Notes under the pieces: generated by a model | What the model was told of the DNA's origin: nothing | Databases searched by the model: none | Seen by the model: the letters and a program-made list of their open reading frames with translations, nothing else | From: Microbacterium protaetiae | Lineage (GTDB): Bacteria > Actinomycetota > Actinomycetes > Actinomycetales > Microbacteriaceae | Assembly (NCBI RefSeq): GCF_004135285.1 | Contig: NZ_CP035494.1 | Coordinates: forward strand, 744,001 to 808,000 | Length of the DNA: 64,000 nt | Reading direction: 5' to 3' | Shown: positions 44,425-52,781 of the stretch, one piece after another | How the letters are laid out: every line of letters begins with the position of its first letter | How positions within the stretch are numbered: position 1 is the stretch's first letter | Program-made: the position numbers and the translations under genes

Positions 44425-45098
44425 CGGTTCTCCCCTGCCTGCGGCGAATCGCCGCTGTGTGCGATGTGGGCGAGCGCTGCCAGCACCCGCCGGTTGCCTG
44501 ATTCGTCCTGCTCGAGATCGAGCTTCTGGAACACCGAGGTGATGTGCTTTTCCACGCTGCCCTCGGTGATGTACAGCGTCTGGGCGATGGCCTGGTTCGA
44601 CTTGCCTTCGGCGATCAGCGCCAGCACCGTCGACTCGCGATCGGTGAGCCGCTGCATCCGGTCATCCTGTGTGCGCCGACTGAGCAGCTGGGCGACCACT
44701 TCGGGGTCGAACACCGTCGATCCGCCGGCGATCTGCTCCACCGTCTGCAGAAACTCGGCGACATCGGCCACCCGGTCCTTCAGCAGATAGCCGAGCGCTC
44801 CCCCACGGCCGGCGATGAGGTCGGCCGCATAACGCTCCTCGACATACTGCGACAGCACAAGGATCGGCAGCTCGGCGTCGGCGGCCCGCAACCGCAATGC
44901 CGCCCGGATCCCCTCGTCGGTGCGCGTGGGAGGCAGCCGCACGTCGAGGATGCACAGGTCGGGCGCGGTCTCGGTGACGGTGTCGTCAAGGTCCGAGGCA
45001 TCCGCAAGAGCGGCGACCACCTCGTGCCCGGCGTCTTCGAGCAGACGCACGAGTCCCTCCCGCAGCAGCACGGAGTCTTCGCAGATCAGTACGCGCAT
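44421..45098 (-). CDS. LuxR/NarL-type response regulator
   Basis: A 225-residue two-component regulator. The receiver domain (1-120) has the acidic pocket VLICEDS, the phospho-accepting Asp in PDLCILDVRLPP and the Lys in YLLKDRV. The C-terminal LuxR helix-turn-helix reads LTDRESTVLALIAEGKSNQA and then YITEGSVEKHITSVFQKL. I chose the ATG at 45098 (MRVLICED), which lies 13 bases inside the end of the kinase gene. It probably regulates its own operon with the DUF4097 gene. Confidence 0.9.
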   Translation of the reverse strand: MRVLICEDSVLLREGLVRLLEDAGHEVVAALADASDLDDTVTETAPDLCILDVRLPPTRTDEGIRAALRLRAADAELPILVLSQYVEERYAADLIAGRGGALGYLLKDRVADVAEFLQTVEQIAGGSTVFDPEVVAQLLSRRTQDDRMQRLTDRESTVLALIAEGKSNQAIAQTLYITEGSVEKHITSVFQKLDLEQDESGNRRVLAALAHIAHSGDSPQAGENR

Positions 45099-46354
45099 GG
45101 CACGCTCACCTCCACACTGGTCGGGCCTCCGACGGGACTGTCCACCCTCAGCGTGCCGCCGACGCCGAGCACCCGGTTCGACAGGCCGTCCAGCCCGCCG
45201 CCGGGCACGACGGTCGCCCCGCCGATGCCGTTGTCTTCGACACGTGCCCACAAGATGCCGCCTTCGCGTTGGCGCACCAGCACCCGGCACTCTGCGGCCC
45301 GCGAGTGCTTCGCGGCGTTGGTGAGCGACTCGGCGATGACGAAGTACACGGCCGCCTCGGCGGGCTGACTGCACCGCTGCGTGATGCGGGCGTCGAGCAC
45401 CACCGGAATCGGCGAGCGCGCGGCCAGTGCCGACAGCGCGGCATCCAGCCCGCGGTCGTCGAGCACGGAGGTATGGATGCCGCGGGCCAGCTGCCGCAAC
45501 TCGGTGATGGCCGCCTTGGTCGAAGTGTGTGCCTCGGCGATCAGCTGCTTGGCGGCATCCGGGTCGTCGTCGATCTTCTGCTGGGCCATGCCCAGCGTCA
45601 TGCCGACCGATACGAGACGGGGCTGCACGCCGTCGTGCAGGTCGCGCTCGATGCGGGTGCGCTCGACGTCGGCCGCGCGCACCGCCCCACCCCGCTGCGC
45701 CTGGGCGGTGCGGGCGGCCGCTGCCAGCTGCGCCTCGCGTGAGGGGACCAGGATGCCGCGCACGAGCACACCGTGCAGGGCAGCGAGTCCGATCAACCCG
45801 GCGATCGAGACGAGCGCCGCGATGATGCCCCCTGCCACAGCCCATGCGGCCGGGATCTCCAGCCCCGACCCCTGCAGCAGCAGCGTGCCAGGGTCGCCGG
45901 GAAGCAGCGGCGTGAACACCATAGCGATGCCCGACGCGGTGACCGAGATGAGCGACAGCGTCGCCCACCCGAGCACGGCCGCGACGGCTGCGCTGGCGAC
46001 ACCGCGCCACATGCGCCCGTCGATGAACTGCAGCCACACGGTGTGCAGCCATCCGGTGAACCCGGGTCGGCCGCTCGATCTCGGCGCGAGCGGCGCGATC
46101 CCGAAGCCGTACAGGCCCTCGACCCGCGCCGTTTCGAGCCACCCCAGTGCGAAGAGCGCGTAGATGAAGCCGAGCAGGATGACGAGGCCGACGCCGAAGG
46201 CGAAGGTGAGTCCGATGCCGGAGGCCAGCAGGGCGAAGAGTACACCGAAGGCGATCGCCCAGACGACGCCCGCCGCGGCAAGCTGCGCGATAGCCCCCAG
46301 CACGCGGGCGGGAGTGAACACCCGTGGGGCCTGATCGCTCGTAGTCGTGGTCAT
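45086..46354 (-). CDS. Sensor histidine kinase (HisKA_3/NarL-class)
   Basis: A 422-residue membrane kinase. Four hydrophobic segments lie in residues about 15-200, arranged as a small sensor domain without a large extracellular loop. The dimerisation box carries the phospho-accepting His in ERDLHDGVQPRL near residue 245. The ATP-binding domain has AESLTNAAKHSRA and ARVEDNGIGGA. It is paired with the response regulator that overlaps its 3' end, and is the first gene of the kinase-regulator-DUF4097 operon. The signal is unknown. Confidence 0.88.
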   Translation of the reverse strand: MTTTTSDQAPRVFTPARVLGAIAQLAAAGVVWAIAFGVLFALLASGIGLTFAFGVGLVILLGFIYALFALGWLETARVEGLYGFGIAPLAPRSSGRPGFTGWLHTVWLQFIDGRMWRGVASAAVAAVLGWATLSLISVTASGIAMVFTPLLPGDPGTLLLQGSGLEIPAAWAVAGGIIAALVSIAGLIGLAALHGVLVRGILVPSREAQLAAAARTAQAQRGGAVRAADVERTRIERDLHDGVQPRLVSVGMTLGMAQQKIDDDPDAAKQLIAEAHTSTKAAITELRQLARGIHTSVLDDRGLDAALSALAARSPIPVVLDARITQRCSQPAEAAVYFVIAESLTNAAKHSRAAECRVLVRQREGGILWARVEDNGIGGATVVPGGGLDGLSNRVLGVGGTLRVDSPVGGPTSVEVSVPCAY

Positions 46355-46892
46355 GCTTCAAAGCTAGGGCGTGGCATCCACCCGCACATCAGGGGGATCC
46401 ACAGACCTGCGGTGGGGTTATCCCCCGGGTGAGCGCTCGCTGACGCGGCTTGGGCCCCGCCCTAGGCAATCGCCGTCCCAAAACGCCGCTTCACACCCGG
46501 GAAGCGGCACTGTCGGACCGCAAACCGCAGGCACCCCAGCATCCGCCGTCCCAAAACGCCGCTTCACACCCGGGAAGCGACACTATCGGACAGCAAACCG
46601 CAGGCACCCCAGCATCCGCCGTCCCAAAACGCCGCTTCACACCCGGGAAGCGACACTATCGGACAGCAAACCGCAGGCACCCCAGCATCCGCCGTCCCAA
46701 AACGCCGCTTCACACCCGGGAAGCGACACTATCGGACAGCAAACCGCAGGCACCCCAGCATCCGCCGTCCCAAAACGCCGCTTCACACACCCGAAGCGAC
46801 AAGACCGGACGGCAGACGATGAGCGCGCGGCGGGCGTGGCGCGGCGGACGACACCCAGTGCGCGGGCCGCACGCGGCCGACCCGCTGCGACC
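46355..46892. other. 538-base intergenic region carrying the 73-bp repeat array
   Basis: This gap separates the kinase gene (start 46354, leftward) from the end of the cytochrome b gene. It contains the kinase promoter region near 46355-46470, the tandem array at 46471-46815, and about 77 bases before the cytochrome stop in which I see nothing definite. Frames open through the array encode only repeat-derived peptides and are not credible genes. Confidence 0.7.
46471..46815. repeat. 73-bp tandem repeat, four full copies and a diverged fifth
   Basis: Units beginning CGCCGTCCCAAAACGCCGCT start at 46471, 46544, 46617, 46690 and 46763, exactly 73 bases apart. Copies 2-4 look identical, copy 1 has a few changes, and copy 5 diverges after about 35 bases. 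Each unit contains a symmetric structure: an inner stem CGCTTC/GAAGCG around ACACCCGG, flanked on each side by 8 bases and an outer GTCC/GGAC pair. There are no unique spacers, so it is not a CRISPR array. It resembles an amplified REP-like palindrome. Confidence 0.9.
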
Positions 46893-48650
46893 TCAGCGCT
46901 CGCTGACGCGGCCGAACAGCTTCGCGATCGGTGCGAGCACCAACGGCCGTGCCGCCACCCAGCCGGCGACCACCAGCACCATCGCTCCCACGAAGAACCA
47001 GAACCCGACCCATCCGTTGCCGGGGTTCGATGCGAACATCGCGTTGAGATTGTGCAGGAACCCGGTCGTGACCACGAGGGTGACGTGCGCGACGATGAAC
47101 AGCACGAAGAAGAGCATCGTCGGGAAGTGCACGGCCCGTGCCCACTCGATCGGGTACGCCTTGTTCAGCGCCGTGGCGTTCTTCGGCCAGACACCGCTCA
47201 TGCGCACACCGGTGATCGCGGCGAGCGGTGCCGCGAGGAAAACGACCGCGAAGTACGCGAGCTGCTGCAGGCTGTTGTAGTTGACCCACCCGTCTTCGAT
47301 CGGCCAGTCCATCGACAGGTATTGCAACCCCGCCGACAGCGCGTTGGGGAACACCGACCAGTCCGTGGGCACCAGCCGCATCCACTGCCCGGTGGAAAAC
47401 AGCAGCACGATGAAGACCACACCGTTGACCAGCCACAGGATGTCGAGCGACTGGTGCAGCCACAGCTGAATGCTGATCTTGCGCTTCGGGTTGCCGCGCG
47501 GGCTCCAGAAGGCAGCGGGCCGCTTCTGATGCCGCACGTACAGGCCCGACCGAATGATCAGCACCATGAAGAAGATGTTGAGGAAGTGCTGCCAGTTCAG
47601 CCACACTGGGAATCCCACCGGCGCCTGCTCGGGCAGCTCATACGCGCCCGGGTAGCTCGCCACAAAGCTCTGCATGAACTCGAGGCTCAGGAACCACCGG
47701 GTGAGCATGACGAGCATGCCCGCCGCTCCCACCAGTGCGATCACGGCGATGATGGCGGCCCCGACCCACTGTCCCGTCGTGAACGGACCATGCCGCACCG
47801 GCTCGGGCGGCGTGATCGGCTTGCGCTTGGCGATCGCGCGGGCCCGGTCTGCCTCCCACCGCGCGGCGGCCTCGCCGGCGCGCACGCTGCTGGTGAACGG
47901 CAGCGGGGCCAGTGCGGCGGGTGCGGCCTGCGCGGGCGCGGCAGCGGGGGCTGCAGCGGGGGTGGATGCCGCGGGTGCGGGCTGCGCGGATGCGGCGGCC
48001 GCGGCGCCGGGGCGCGGCAGGCCGGTGCGCCGCCCGGCGCGCGCGGGTGTCGTCGGTGCCGGCGCCGGTTCCGGTGCGTCTGCCGCAGGAGCGACGGTCT
48101 CGGCGGCCGGGGCGAACCCCGCCGGCGGCCACGGCTCGCCGCCCTTGGTGCGGGGCAGGCCACGGCGCAGGGCCATGCCCCCGGCCAGGGCCGCGCCGCT
48201 CGTTGAGCGAGGGCCGAAGGCCCGAGACGAAACGTCCCCCGTCGCGGTGACCTCAGACGTCGTTTCGGTTCGCTCTGCCCGGGGCGCAGCCTCGGGTTCG
48301 TCAGCAACCTGACCGCTGACGACAGCAACTGCCACACCGGCGGGCGGCCATGGCTCTCCCCCGGCCACGCGCGGCAGGCCACGGCGCAGGGCGACGCCGC
48401 TCGTTGAGCGAGGGCCGGAGGCCCGAGCCGAAACATCCTCGATCGCGACGACCGTGGGCGTCGTTTCGACTCGCTCCGCTTGCTCAACGACCGGCGGCTC
48501 CGCTTGCTCAACGACCGGCGGCTCCGCTCCTGCGACGACCGCGGGCGCAGGATCGGCAACCTCGACCGGCGCGTCGCCGGCAGGTGGCCACGGCTCGCCG
48601 TCTCGCGTGCGCGGCAGACCGCGGCGCACCGTGCGGGAGTAGGTCGCCAC
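46893..48650 (-). CDS. Cytochrome b/b6-domain membrane protein linked to ETF, with repetitive N-terminal region
   Basis: A 585-residue protein. Residues 1-280 are low-complexity: RRGLPR followed by GGEPWPPAG-type blocks occur three times (near 9, 90 and 160), with the octapeptide AEPPVVEQ repeated twice near 45-60. From about 295 a membrane domain with five to six segments follows. Candidate haem ligands are the His in NWQHFLNIFF, LWLHQSLDIL, RAVHFPTMLF and IVAHVTLVV. It starts 2 bases after the etfA stop, so it is co-expressed with ETF and may carry electrons from ETF into the quinone pool. That role is inferred. Confidence 0.78.
   Translation of the reverse strand: MATYSRTVRRGLPRTRDGEPWPPAGDAPVEVADPAPAVVAGAEPPVVEQAEPPVVEQAERVETTPTVVAIEDVSARASGPRSTSGVALRRGLPRVAGGEPWPPAGVAVAVVSGQVADEPEAAPRAERTETTSEVTATGDVSSRAFGPRSTSGAALAGGMALRRGLPRTKGGEPWPPAGFAPAAETVAPAADAPEPAPAPTTPARAGRRTGLPRPGAAAAASAQPAPAASTPAAAPAAAPAQAAPAALAPLPFTSSVRAGEAAARWEADRARAIAKRKPITPPEPVRHGPFTTGQWVGAAIIAVIALVGAAGMLVMLTRWFLSLEFMQSFVASYPGAYELPEQAPVGFPVWLNWQHFLNIFFMVLIIRSGLYVRHQKRPAAFWSPRGNPKRKISIQLWLHQSLDILWLVNGVVFIVLLFSTGQWMRLVPTDWSVFPNALSAGLQYLSMDWPIEDGWVNYNSLQQLAYFAVVFLAAPLAAITGVRMSGVWPKNATALNKAYPIEWARAVHFPTMLFFVLFIVAHVTLVVTTGFLHNLNAMFASNPGNGWVGFWFFVGAMVLVVAGWVAARPLVLAPIAKLFGRVSER
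48198..48523. repeat. REP-like palindromic DNA inside the cytochrome b coding sequence
   Basis: CGTTGAGCGAGGGCC, then a GAAGG or GGAGG centre, then CCCGAG and GAAAC-type ends, occur at about 48198-48236 and again at about 48399-48437 in the same orientation. Partly complementary segments follow each (CGTTTCG with GCTCGC), and CGCTTGCTCAACGACCGGCG is repeated in a 24-bp tandem at 48476-48499 and 48500-48523. Arms GTTGAGC and GCTCAAC are inverted relative to each other. All copies keep the reading frame and encode the low-complexity linker. Confidence 0.65.
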
Positions 48651-48652
48651 GG

Positions 48653-49618
48653 CTACTGCTTCCGCGCCTTGAGGGTTTCGATCAGCTGCGGCACAACCGT
48701 GAACAGGTCGCCGACCACGCCGAAGTCGGCGATGTCGAACATCGGAGCATCGGCGTCTTTGTTGATCGCGACGATCGTCTTGGCGGTCTGCATGCCGGCC
48801 TTGTGCTGAATGGCCCCCGAGATCCCCAGCGCGACATACAGCTGCGGGCTCACCGAGACACCGGTCTGGCCCACCTGGTACGACTGCGGAACGTATCCGG
48901 CGTCCACCGCGGCGCGCGAGGCGCCCACCGCGGCACCGAGCACATCGGCGAGCTCATCGACCAGCGCGAACTTCTCGCCCGAACCCAGACCGCGGCCGCC
49001 CGAGACGACCTTCGCCGCGCCACGCAGCTCGGGCCGGGTCGAGGTCTCGGTGCTCTCGACGACCTCTTCGACCGTGGCAGCCTTGCGGCCCGACGGGGTG
49101 ACATCGAGCTTCTCGACGGCAACCGGCTGCGCCTCGGCGCGGGCGTCGACCGCTCCCTGACGCACCGTGATCACCGGGGCGCCGAACGTCGCCGCCGAAT
49201 CGACGGTGAACATGCCGCCGTACACGGAGTGGTGGGCGATCACGCCCTCTTCATCACGATCGACCCCGACCGCGTCGACGGCCAGCGCCGAGCGGGAGCG
49301 CGCGGCGTAGCGGCCGGCGACATCCCGCCCGTCGACGGAGTGCGAGATGAGGATAGCGTCGGGCTGCACGAGCTCGGCCGCGGCCGCGAGGGCATCGACG
49401 ACCGGAACTGTCAGGCCCTCGCCCGGGGCCGCCACCAGCACGCGGGCAGCGCCCTGTGCGGCTGCGGCATCCGCAAGCTTCTCGTCGCCGACGACGAGCG
49501 CAACCGGTGTGCCGATGCCGGATGCCGCACCCAGCAGCGCGGCCGACGATTTCGCCAGCTCACCCGAGGGGGTGACATCCAGCAGGACGAGGATTGAATC
49601 TGCAGCGTATTCAGCCAT
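48653..49618 (-). CDS. etfA: Electron transfer flavoprotein alpha subunit
   Basis: A 321-residue flavoprotein. The C-terminal FAD domain has the usual landmarks: [34 protein letters not shown], and the FAD-binding [14 protein letters not shown]. With EtfB it accepts electrons from acyl-CoA dehydrogenases and passes them to the quinone pool. I prefer the ATG at 49618 (MAEYAAD), with GAGGTGAG upstream; an ATG at 49627 is possible. It lies 10 bases after etfB. Acyl-CoA dehydrogenase and enoyl-CoA hydratase genes lie 6-14 kb away in the same window. Confidence 0.93.
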   Translation of the reverse strand: MAEYAADSILVLLDVTPSGELAKSSAALLGAASGIGTPVALVVGDEKLADAAAAQGAARVLVAAPGEGLTVPVVDALAAAAELVQPDAILISHSVDGRDVAGRYAARSRSALAVDAVGVDRDEEGVIAHHSVYGGMFTVDSAATFGAPVITVRQGAVDARAEAQPVAVEKLDVTPSGRKAATVEEVVESTETSTRPELRGAAKVVSGGRGLGSGEKFALVDELADVLGAAVGASRAAVDAGYVPQSYQVGQTGVSVSPQLYVALGISGAIQHKAGMQTAKTIVAINKDADAPMFDIADFGVVGDLFTVVPQLIETLKARKQ

Positions 49619-49628
49619 GTCGCTCACC

Positions 49629-50405
49629 TCAGGCCAGTCGGTTCTGGATCAGGAACTCGGCGAGCTGCACACCCGCATCGCCGTCGTCGACGATCTTTGT
49701 GCCCGCCGCCCGCGGGGGCTTCTCGCTGACTGCGATCATGATCGAACGGGAGGCGGCCGGGTCGGCGGCATCCACCCCCAGATCAGCGAGAGACTTCGTC
49801 TCATAGGGCTTCTTCTTGGCCGCCATGATGCCCTTGAAGTTCGGGAACCGGGCATCGGGAAGACGCTCGGTGATCGAGATGACGGCGGGCAGCGCGGTCG
49901 ACACCGTCGCCGTGCCGCCGTCGATGGCGCGTTCACCGCGCACCTCGGCGTCGTTGATCTGCACCGTCGCCAGGCTCGTCGCCTGCGGCACATCGAGCAG
50001 CTCAGCGAGCATCGCAGGGATGACCGCGCCGTTGCCGTCGGTGGATTGGTTGCCCGCGATCACCAGATCGAACCCGATCTCGCGGATGGCGGCGGCCAGC
50101 ACCTCGGCGGTCAGCCCCAGATCGGCACCGCGCAGCGCCTCATCGACGACCTGCACCGCCGAGCCCGCACCCATGGCGAGCCCCTTGCGGATGGTCGCCT
50201 GCGACGACTCGGGCGCCACCGAGAGAACGACCACCTCGGTGCCGTCGTGCGTGTCGGCATATGTGAGCGCGACCTCGAGAGCGCGGCCGCTGATCTCATC
50301 GAGCACCGACTCACTGGCGCCACGATCGGCCAGACCGGTCTCGAGGTCGAGCTTGCGGTCCCCGTAGGTATCCGGGACTTCCTTGACCAGGACGATGATC
50401 TTCAT
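49629..50405 (-). CDS. etfB: Electron transfer flavoprotein beta subunit
   Basis: A 258-residue protein with the EtfB opening [19 protein letters not shown] and the AMP-binding region including [20 protein letters not shown]. It has the ribosome site AGGAGAGG just upstream of the ATG at 50405. It is the first gene of an operon etfB-etfA-cytochrome b. Its promoter shares a 103-base gap with the divergent MarR gene. Confidence 0.94.
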   Translation of the reverse strand: MKIIVLVKEVPDTYGDRKLDLETGLADRGASESVLDEISGRALEVALTYADTHDGTEVVVLSVAPESSQATIRKGLAMGAGSAVQVVDEALRGADLGLTAEVLAAAIREIGFDLVIAGNQSTDGNGAVIPAMLAELLDVPQATSLATVQINDAEVRGERAIDGGTATVSTALPAVISITERLPDARFPNFKGIMAAKKKPYETKSLADLGVDAADPAASRSIMIAVSEKPPRAAGTKIVDDGDAGVQLAEFLIQNRLA

Positions 50406-50508
50406 GCCTCTCCTTTGTCAATGTCGAGTCTATTCAGACCGGCCGACATGCCGCACAGTCGATCGTGGGGAACCGACTACCGTTGACCGTAAAGCTCCGG
50501 AGGTGATT

Positions 50509-51045
50509 GTGGCCCGCGCCAAACGACTGCCCGTCGACCCGATCGCCGAGGCGAAGCGGCAGTGGCTCGAGCACGGATGGACGGATGCCGCGCCCGGCAT
50601 GACGCTGGTGACCTCGATCATGCGCGCTCAGCAGCTGCTGCTGGCCCGTGTCGACGCGACGCTGAAGCCGTTCAAGCTCACCTTCGCGCGGTACGAGTTG
50701 CTCACCCTGCTGAGCTTCACGCGCAGCGGGAGAATGCCGATGGCATCGGCGTCGTTGCGCCTGCAGGTGCATCCCACCAGCGTGACGAACACCGTCGACC
50801 GGCTCGAGGCATCGGGGCACGTCAGGCGTGAGCCGCATCCCGACGACGGGCGTGCGACGCTCATCACCCTCACCGAGAGCGGGCGCGCGCTCGCCGAGCG
50901 GGCGACCGCCGCGCTGAACGCGGACGTCTTCGAGCGGCCCGGCCTCAGCCGCGACGACACCGAGTCGCTCGTGGGGCTCATCGCGCGGCTGCGCCGCGAC
51001 GCCGGCGACTTCGACGACCCGCGCCCGGCACCCGACCCGCTCTGA
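50509..51045 (+). CDS. MarR family transcriptional regulator
   Basis: A 178-residue regulator with a winged helix-turn-helix: TFARYELLTLLSFTRSG, MASASLRLQVHPTSVTNTVD as recognition region, and the wing RREPHPDDGRATLITLTESG. I chose the GTG at 50509 because GGAGGTG lies 4 to 10 bases upstream; longer forms add an unlikely N-terminus. It is divergent from etfBA and may control it, sensing an acyl-CoA or aromatic ligand. That link rests on position only. Confidence 0.83.
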   Translation: MARAKRLPVDPIAEAKRQWLEHGWTDAAPGMTLVTSIMRAQQLLLARVDATLKPFKLTFARYELLTLLSFTRSGRMPMASASLRLQVHPTSVTNTVDRLEASGHVRREPHPDDGRATLITLTESGRALAERATAALNADVFERPGLSRDDTESLVGLIARLRRDAGDFDDPRPAPDPL

Positions 51046-51087
51046 ACGCGGCTCGGGCCCGCGGCTGCGCCCGGTCTTGCACCTCAC

Positions 51088-51191
51088 GCGTGCACCAACT
51101 CAGTCTCGGCCGACGCGCTCGAGCTCGAGATCACCGAGATGACGCGCCGAGCCGGCTCACCGCTGGGCTCACAGACTGAGTTGTTGCACGC
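51088..51191. repeat. 104-base inverted-repeat element
   Basis: GCGTGCACCAACTCAGTCT at 51088-51106 is the inverted complement of AGACTGAGTTGTTGCACGC at 51173-51191 with one mismatch in 19. The 66-base interior is itself partly palindromic (CTCGGC/GCCGAG and GCTCGAGCTCGAG). It lies in the 266-base gap between the MarR and PadR genes. It codes for nothing recognisable. A non-autonomous mobile element or a REP-like sequence is the best guess. Confidence 0.7.
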
Positions 51192-51235
51192 AGGTCCGAG
51201 CAGCCTCGGCTCGGCACCGCCCCCACCCCGCTACC

Positions 51236-51275
51236 TAGTGTTGCCAACTACCAGTACTTAGTGTTACCGTCTACC
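51236..51275 (+). promoter_or_regulatory. Direct repeats in the PadR operon promoter
   Basis: TAGTGTTGCCAACTACC at 51236-51252 and TAGTGTTACCGTCTACC at 51259-51275 are direct repeats matching at 13 of 17 positions, 23 bases apart, in an AT-rich patch 36 bases before the PadR start. GTTGCCAAC inside the first is palindromic. They are candidate PadR binding sites or promoter elements. Confidence 0.45.
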
Positions 51276-51311
51276 TGTAGTCACCATCACTGAGTACCGA
51301 CCGGAGGCGCC

Positions 51312-51641
51312 GTGGGCAAGCAAGAGACCGAGATGCTCAAGGGCGTGCTCGAGGGCATCGTCCTGGCGATCCTCGCGCGCCGACCCGCCTACGGCTACGA
51401 GATCACGGCGTGGCTGCGCGACCAGGGCTTCAGCGACATCGCCGAGGGCACCGTCTATGCCCTGCTGGTGCGCATCGAGCAGCGCGGCCTCGTCGACGTC
51501 GAGAAGGTGCCGAGCGAGAAGGGCCCACCGCGCAAGGTGTACTCACTCAACCGGCACGGACATCAACAGCTCGCCGGGTTCTGGAAGACGTGGAGCTTTC
51601 TGACCGATCGGCTCGCCCAGCTCCACGAAGGAGAGGACTGA
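51312..51641 (+). CDS. PadR family transcriptional regulator
   Basis: A 109-residue winged-helix regulator: MLKGVLEGIVLAILARRPAY, then YGYEITAWLRDQGF and the wing VPSEKGPPRKVYSLNRHG. It is the short, single-domain PadR-s2 type. The GTG at 51312 has GGAGG about 8 bases upstream (GACCGGAGGC). It heads an operon with a DUF1048 protein and an ABC exporter and most likely represses it until a drug-like ligand binds. Confidence 0.87.
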   Translation: MGKQETEMLKGVLEGIVLAILARRPAYGYEITAWLRDQGFSDIAEGTVYALLVRIEQRGLVDVEKVPSEKGPPRKVYSLNRHGHQQLAGFWKTWSFLTDRLAQLHEGED

Positions 51642-51642
51642 C

Positions 51643-52011
51643 ATGGCCCCAAAGTGGATCGAGCTGATCACCGGATCGCTCGAGCAGAAGAAGCGGTACA
51701 AGAACGACAAGGCGCGTCTTGAGGCGCTGCCGGCCCCGTACCAGTCCGTGGCCCAGGCGTTCCACCGCTACCTGCTGGTCGCGGGCGGCGTCACCGACGG
51801 CGACACGCTCACGCGCATGTTCACGGACTTCGCCGATCTGTGGGAGCGTGCCGCTCTTGACGGCACTTCGGTACGCGAGATCGTCGGCGACGACCCGGTC
51901 GAGTTCATCGAGTCGTTCGCCGCCGCCTACAGCGGCAAGCGCTGGATCGACAAGGAACGCGCCCGCCTGACCAAGGCTGTCGAAGACGCCGAACGCGGCG
52001 AGCAGCCATGA
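51643..52011 (+). CDS. DUF1048 family protein
   Basis: A 122-residue helical protein of DUF1048: WIELITGSLEQKKRYKNDKA, LPAPYQSVAQAFHRYLL, then VREIVGDDPVEFIESFAAAY. These small proteins sit typically between a PadR regulator and a drug-type ABC exporter, as here. Their biochemical role is unknown. It starts 1 base after the PadR stop, behind GAAGGAGAGG, and overlaps the ATPase start by 4 bases. Confidence 0.85.
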   Translation: MAPKWIELITGSLEQKKRYKNDKARLEALPAPYQSVAQAFHRYLLVAGGVTDGDTLTRMFTDFADLWERAALDGTSVREIVGDDPVEFIESFAAAYSGKRWIDKERARLTKAVEDAERGEQP

Positions 52012-52781
52012 CCGCGCCCGCGATCGCCGTCACCGGAGTCGAGAAGTCGTACGGCGAACTGCACGTCTTGCGCGGCGTCGACCTCGAAGTCACCCGCGGC
52101 AGCATCTTCGCCCTGCTCGGCTCGAACGGCGCCGGCAAGACCACGCTGATCCGCATCCTGTCGACGCTGCAGAGAATGGATGCCGGAACCGCGCGGATCG
52201 CCGGCATCGATGTGACTGCCGACCCCGCCGCGGTGCGCCAGGCGATCAGCCTGACCGGGCAGTTCGCCGCCGTCGACGAGATCCTCACCGGCCGCGAGAA
52301 CCTCGCCCTGGTCGCGCGCCTGCGCCACCTGCCGAACCCGGGCACGGTCGCCGACGAGCTGCTCGCGCGGTTCTCGCTGACCGACGCAGGAGCGCGAAAG
52401 GCTGCGACCTACTCGGGTGGCATGCGCCGGCGACTCGACATCGCGATGAGCCTGATCGGCGACCCGCCGGTGATCTTCCTCGACGAGCCCACCACCGGGC
52501 TCGATCCCCAGGCGCGCCTCGACGTGTGGCGAGCCGTGCGCGAGCTCGCCGACGGCGGAACCACGGTGCTGCTGACCACGCAGTACCTCGACGAGGCCGA
52601 ACAGCTCGCCGATCGCATCGCCATCCTGCACGGCGGACGCATCATCCAAAACGGCACGCTCGACGAGCTGAAGGCTCTGCTGCCGCCGGCGAAGGTGGAG
52701 TACGTCGAGAAGCAGCCGACGCTTGAGGACGTCTTCCTCTCGCTCGTGGGCGAGGAAGACACGAAGGAGCAATCGTCATGA
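52008..52781 (+). CDS. ABC exporter ATP-binding protein (DrrA-type)
   Basis: A 257-residue ATPase. Walker A is GSNGAGKTT, the signature is TYSGGMRRRLD, and Walker B is VIFLDEPTTGLD, with the His-switch region replaced by TTQYLDEAEQLAD as in DrrA/daunorubicin-type exporters. It would drive efflux through the permease encoded next (4-base overlap). The substrate is unknown, but the PadR context suggests a drug or toxic metabolite. Confidence 0.9.
   Translation: MTAPAIAVTGVEKSYGELHVLRGVDLEVTRGSIFALLGSNGAGKTTLIRILSTLQRMDAGTARIAGIDVTADPAAVRQAISLTGQFAAVDEILTGRENLALVARLRHLPNPGTVADELLARFSLTDAGARKAATYSGGMRRRLDIAMSLIGDPPVIFLDEPTTGLDPQARLDVWRAVRELADGGTTVLLTTQYLDEAEQLADRIAILHGGRIIQNGTLDELKALLPPAKVEYVEKQPTLEDVFLSLVGEEDTKEQSS

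Noticed and set aside
44421..46361. A 646-residue frame that would extend the response regulator N-terminally.
   Set aside because: Only the last 225 residues match a family. The extension is antiparallel in character to nothing known, is Arg/Gly-rich, and coincides with the kinase gene in its proper frame. The regulator starts at 45098.
46471..46815. CRISPR array.
   Set aside because: The 73-bp units are contiguous, without unique spacers between repeats, and no cas gene is present.
46371..47280. Repeat-encoded protein frames through the 73-bp array (for example PKTPLHTREATLSD repeats).
   Set aside because: Because 73 is not a multiple of 3, the peptide repeats change frame between copies. 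The frames run into the antisense of the cytochrome b gene and have no ribosome site.
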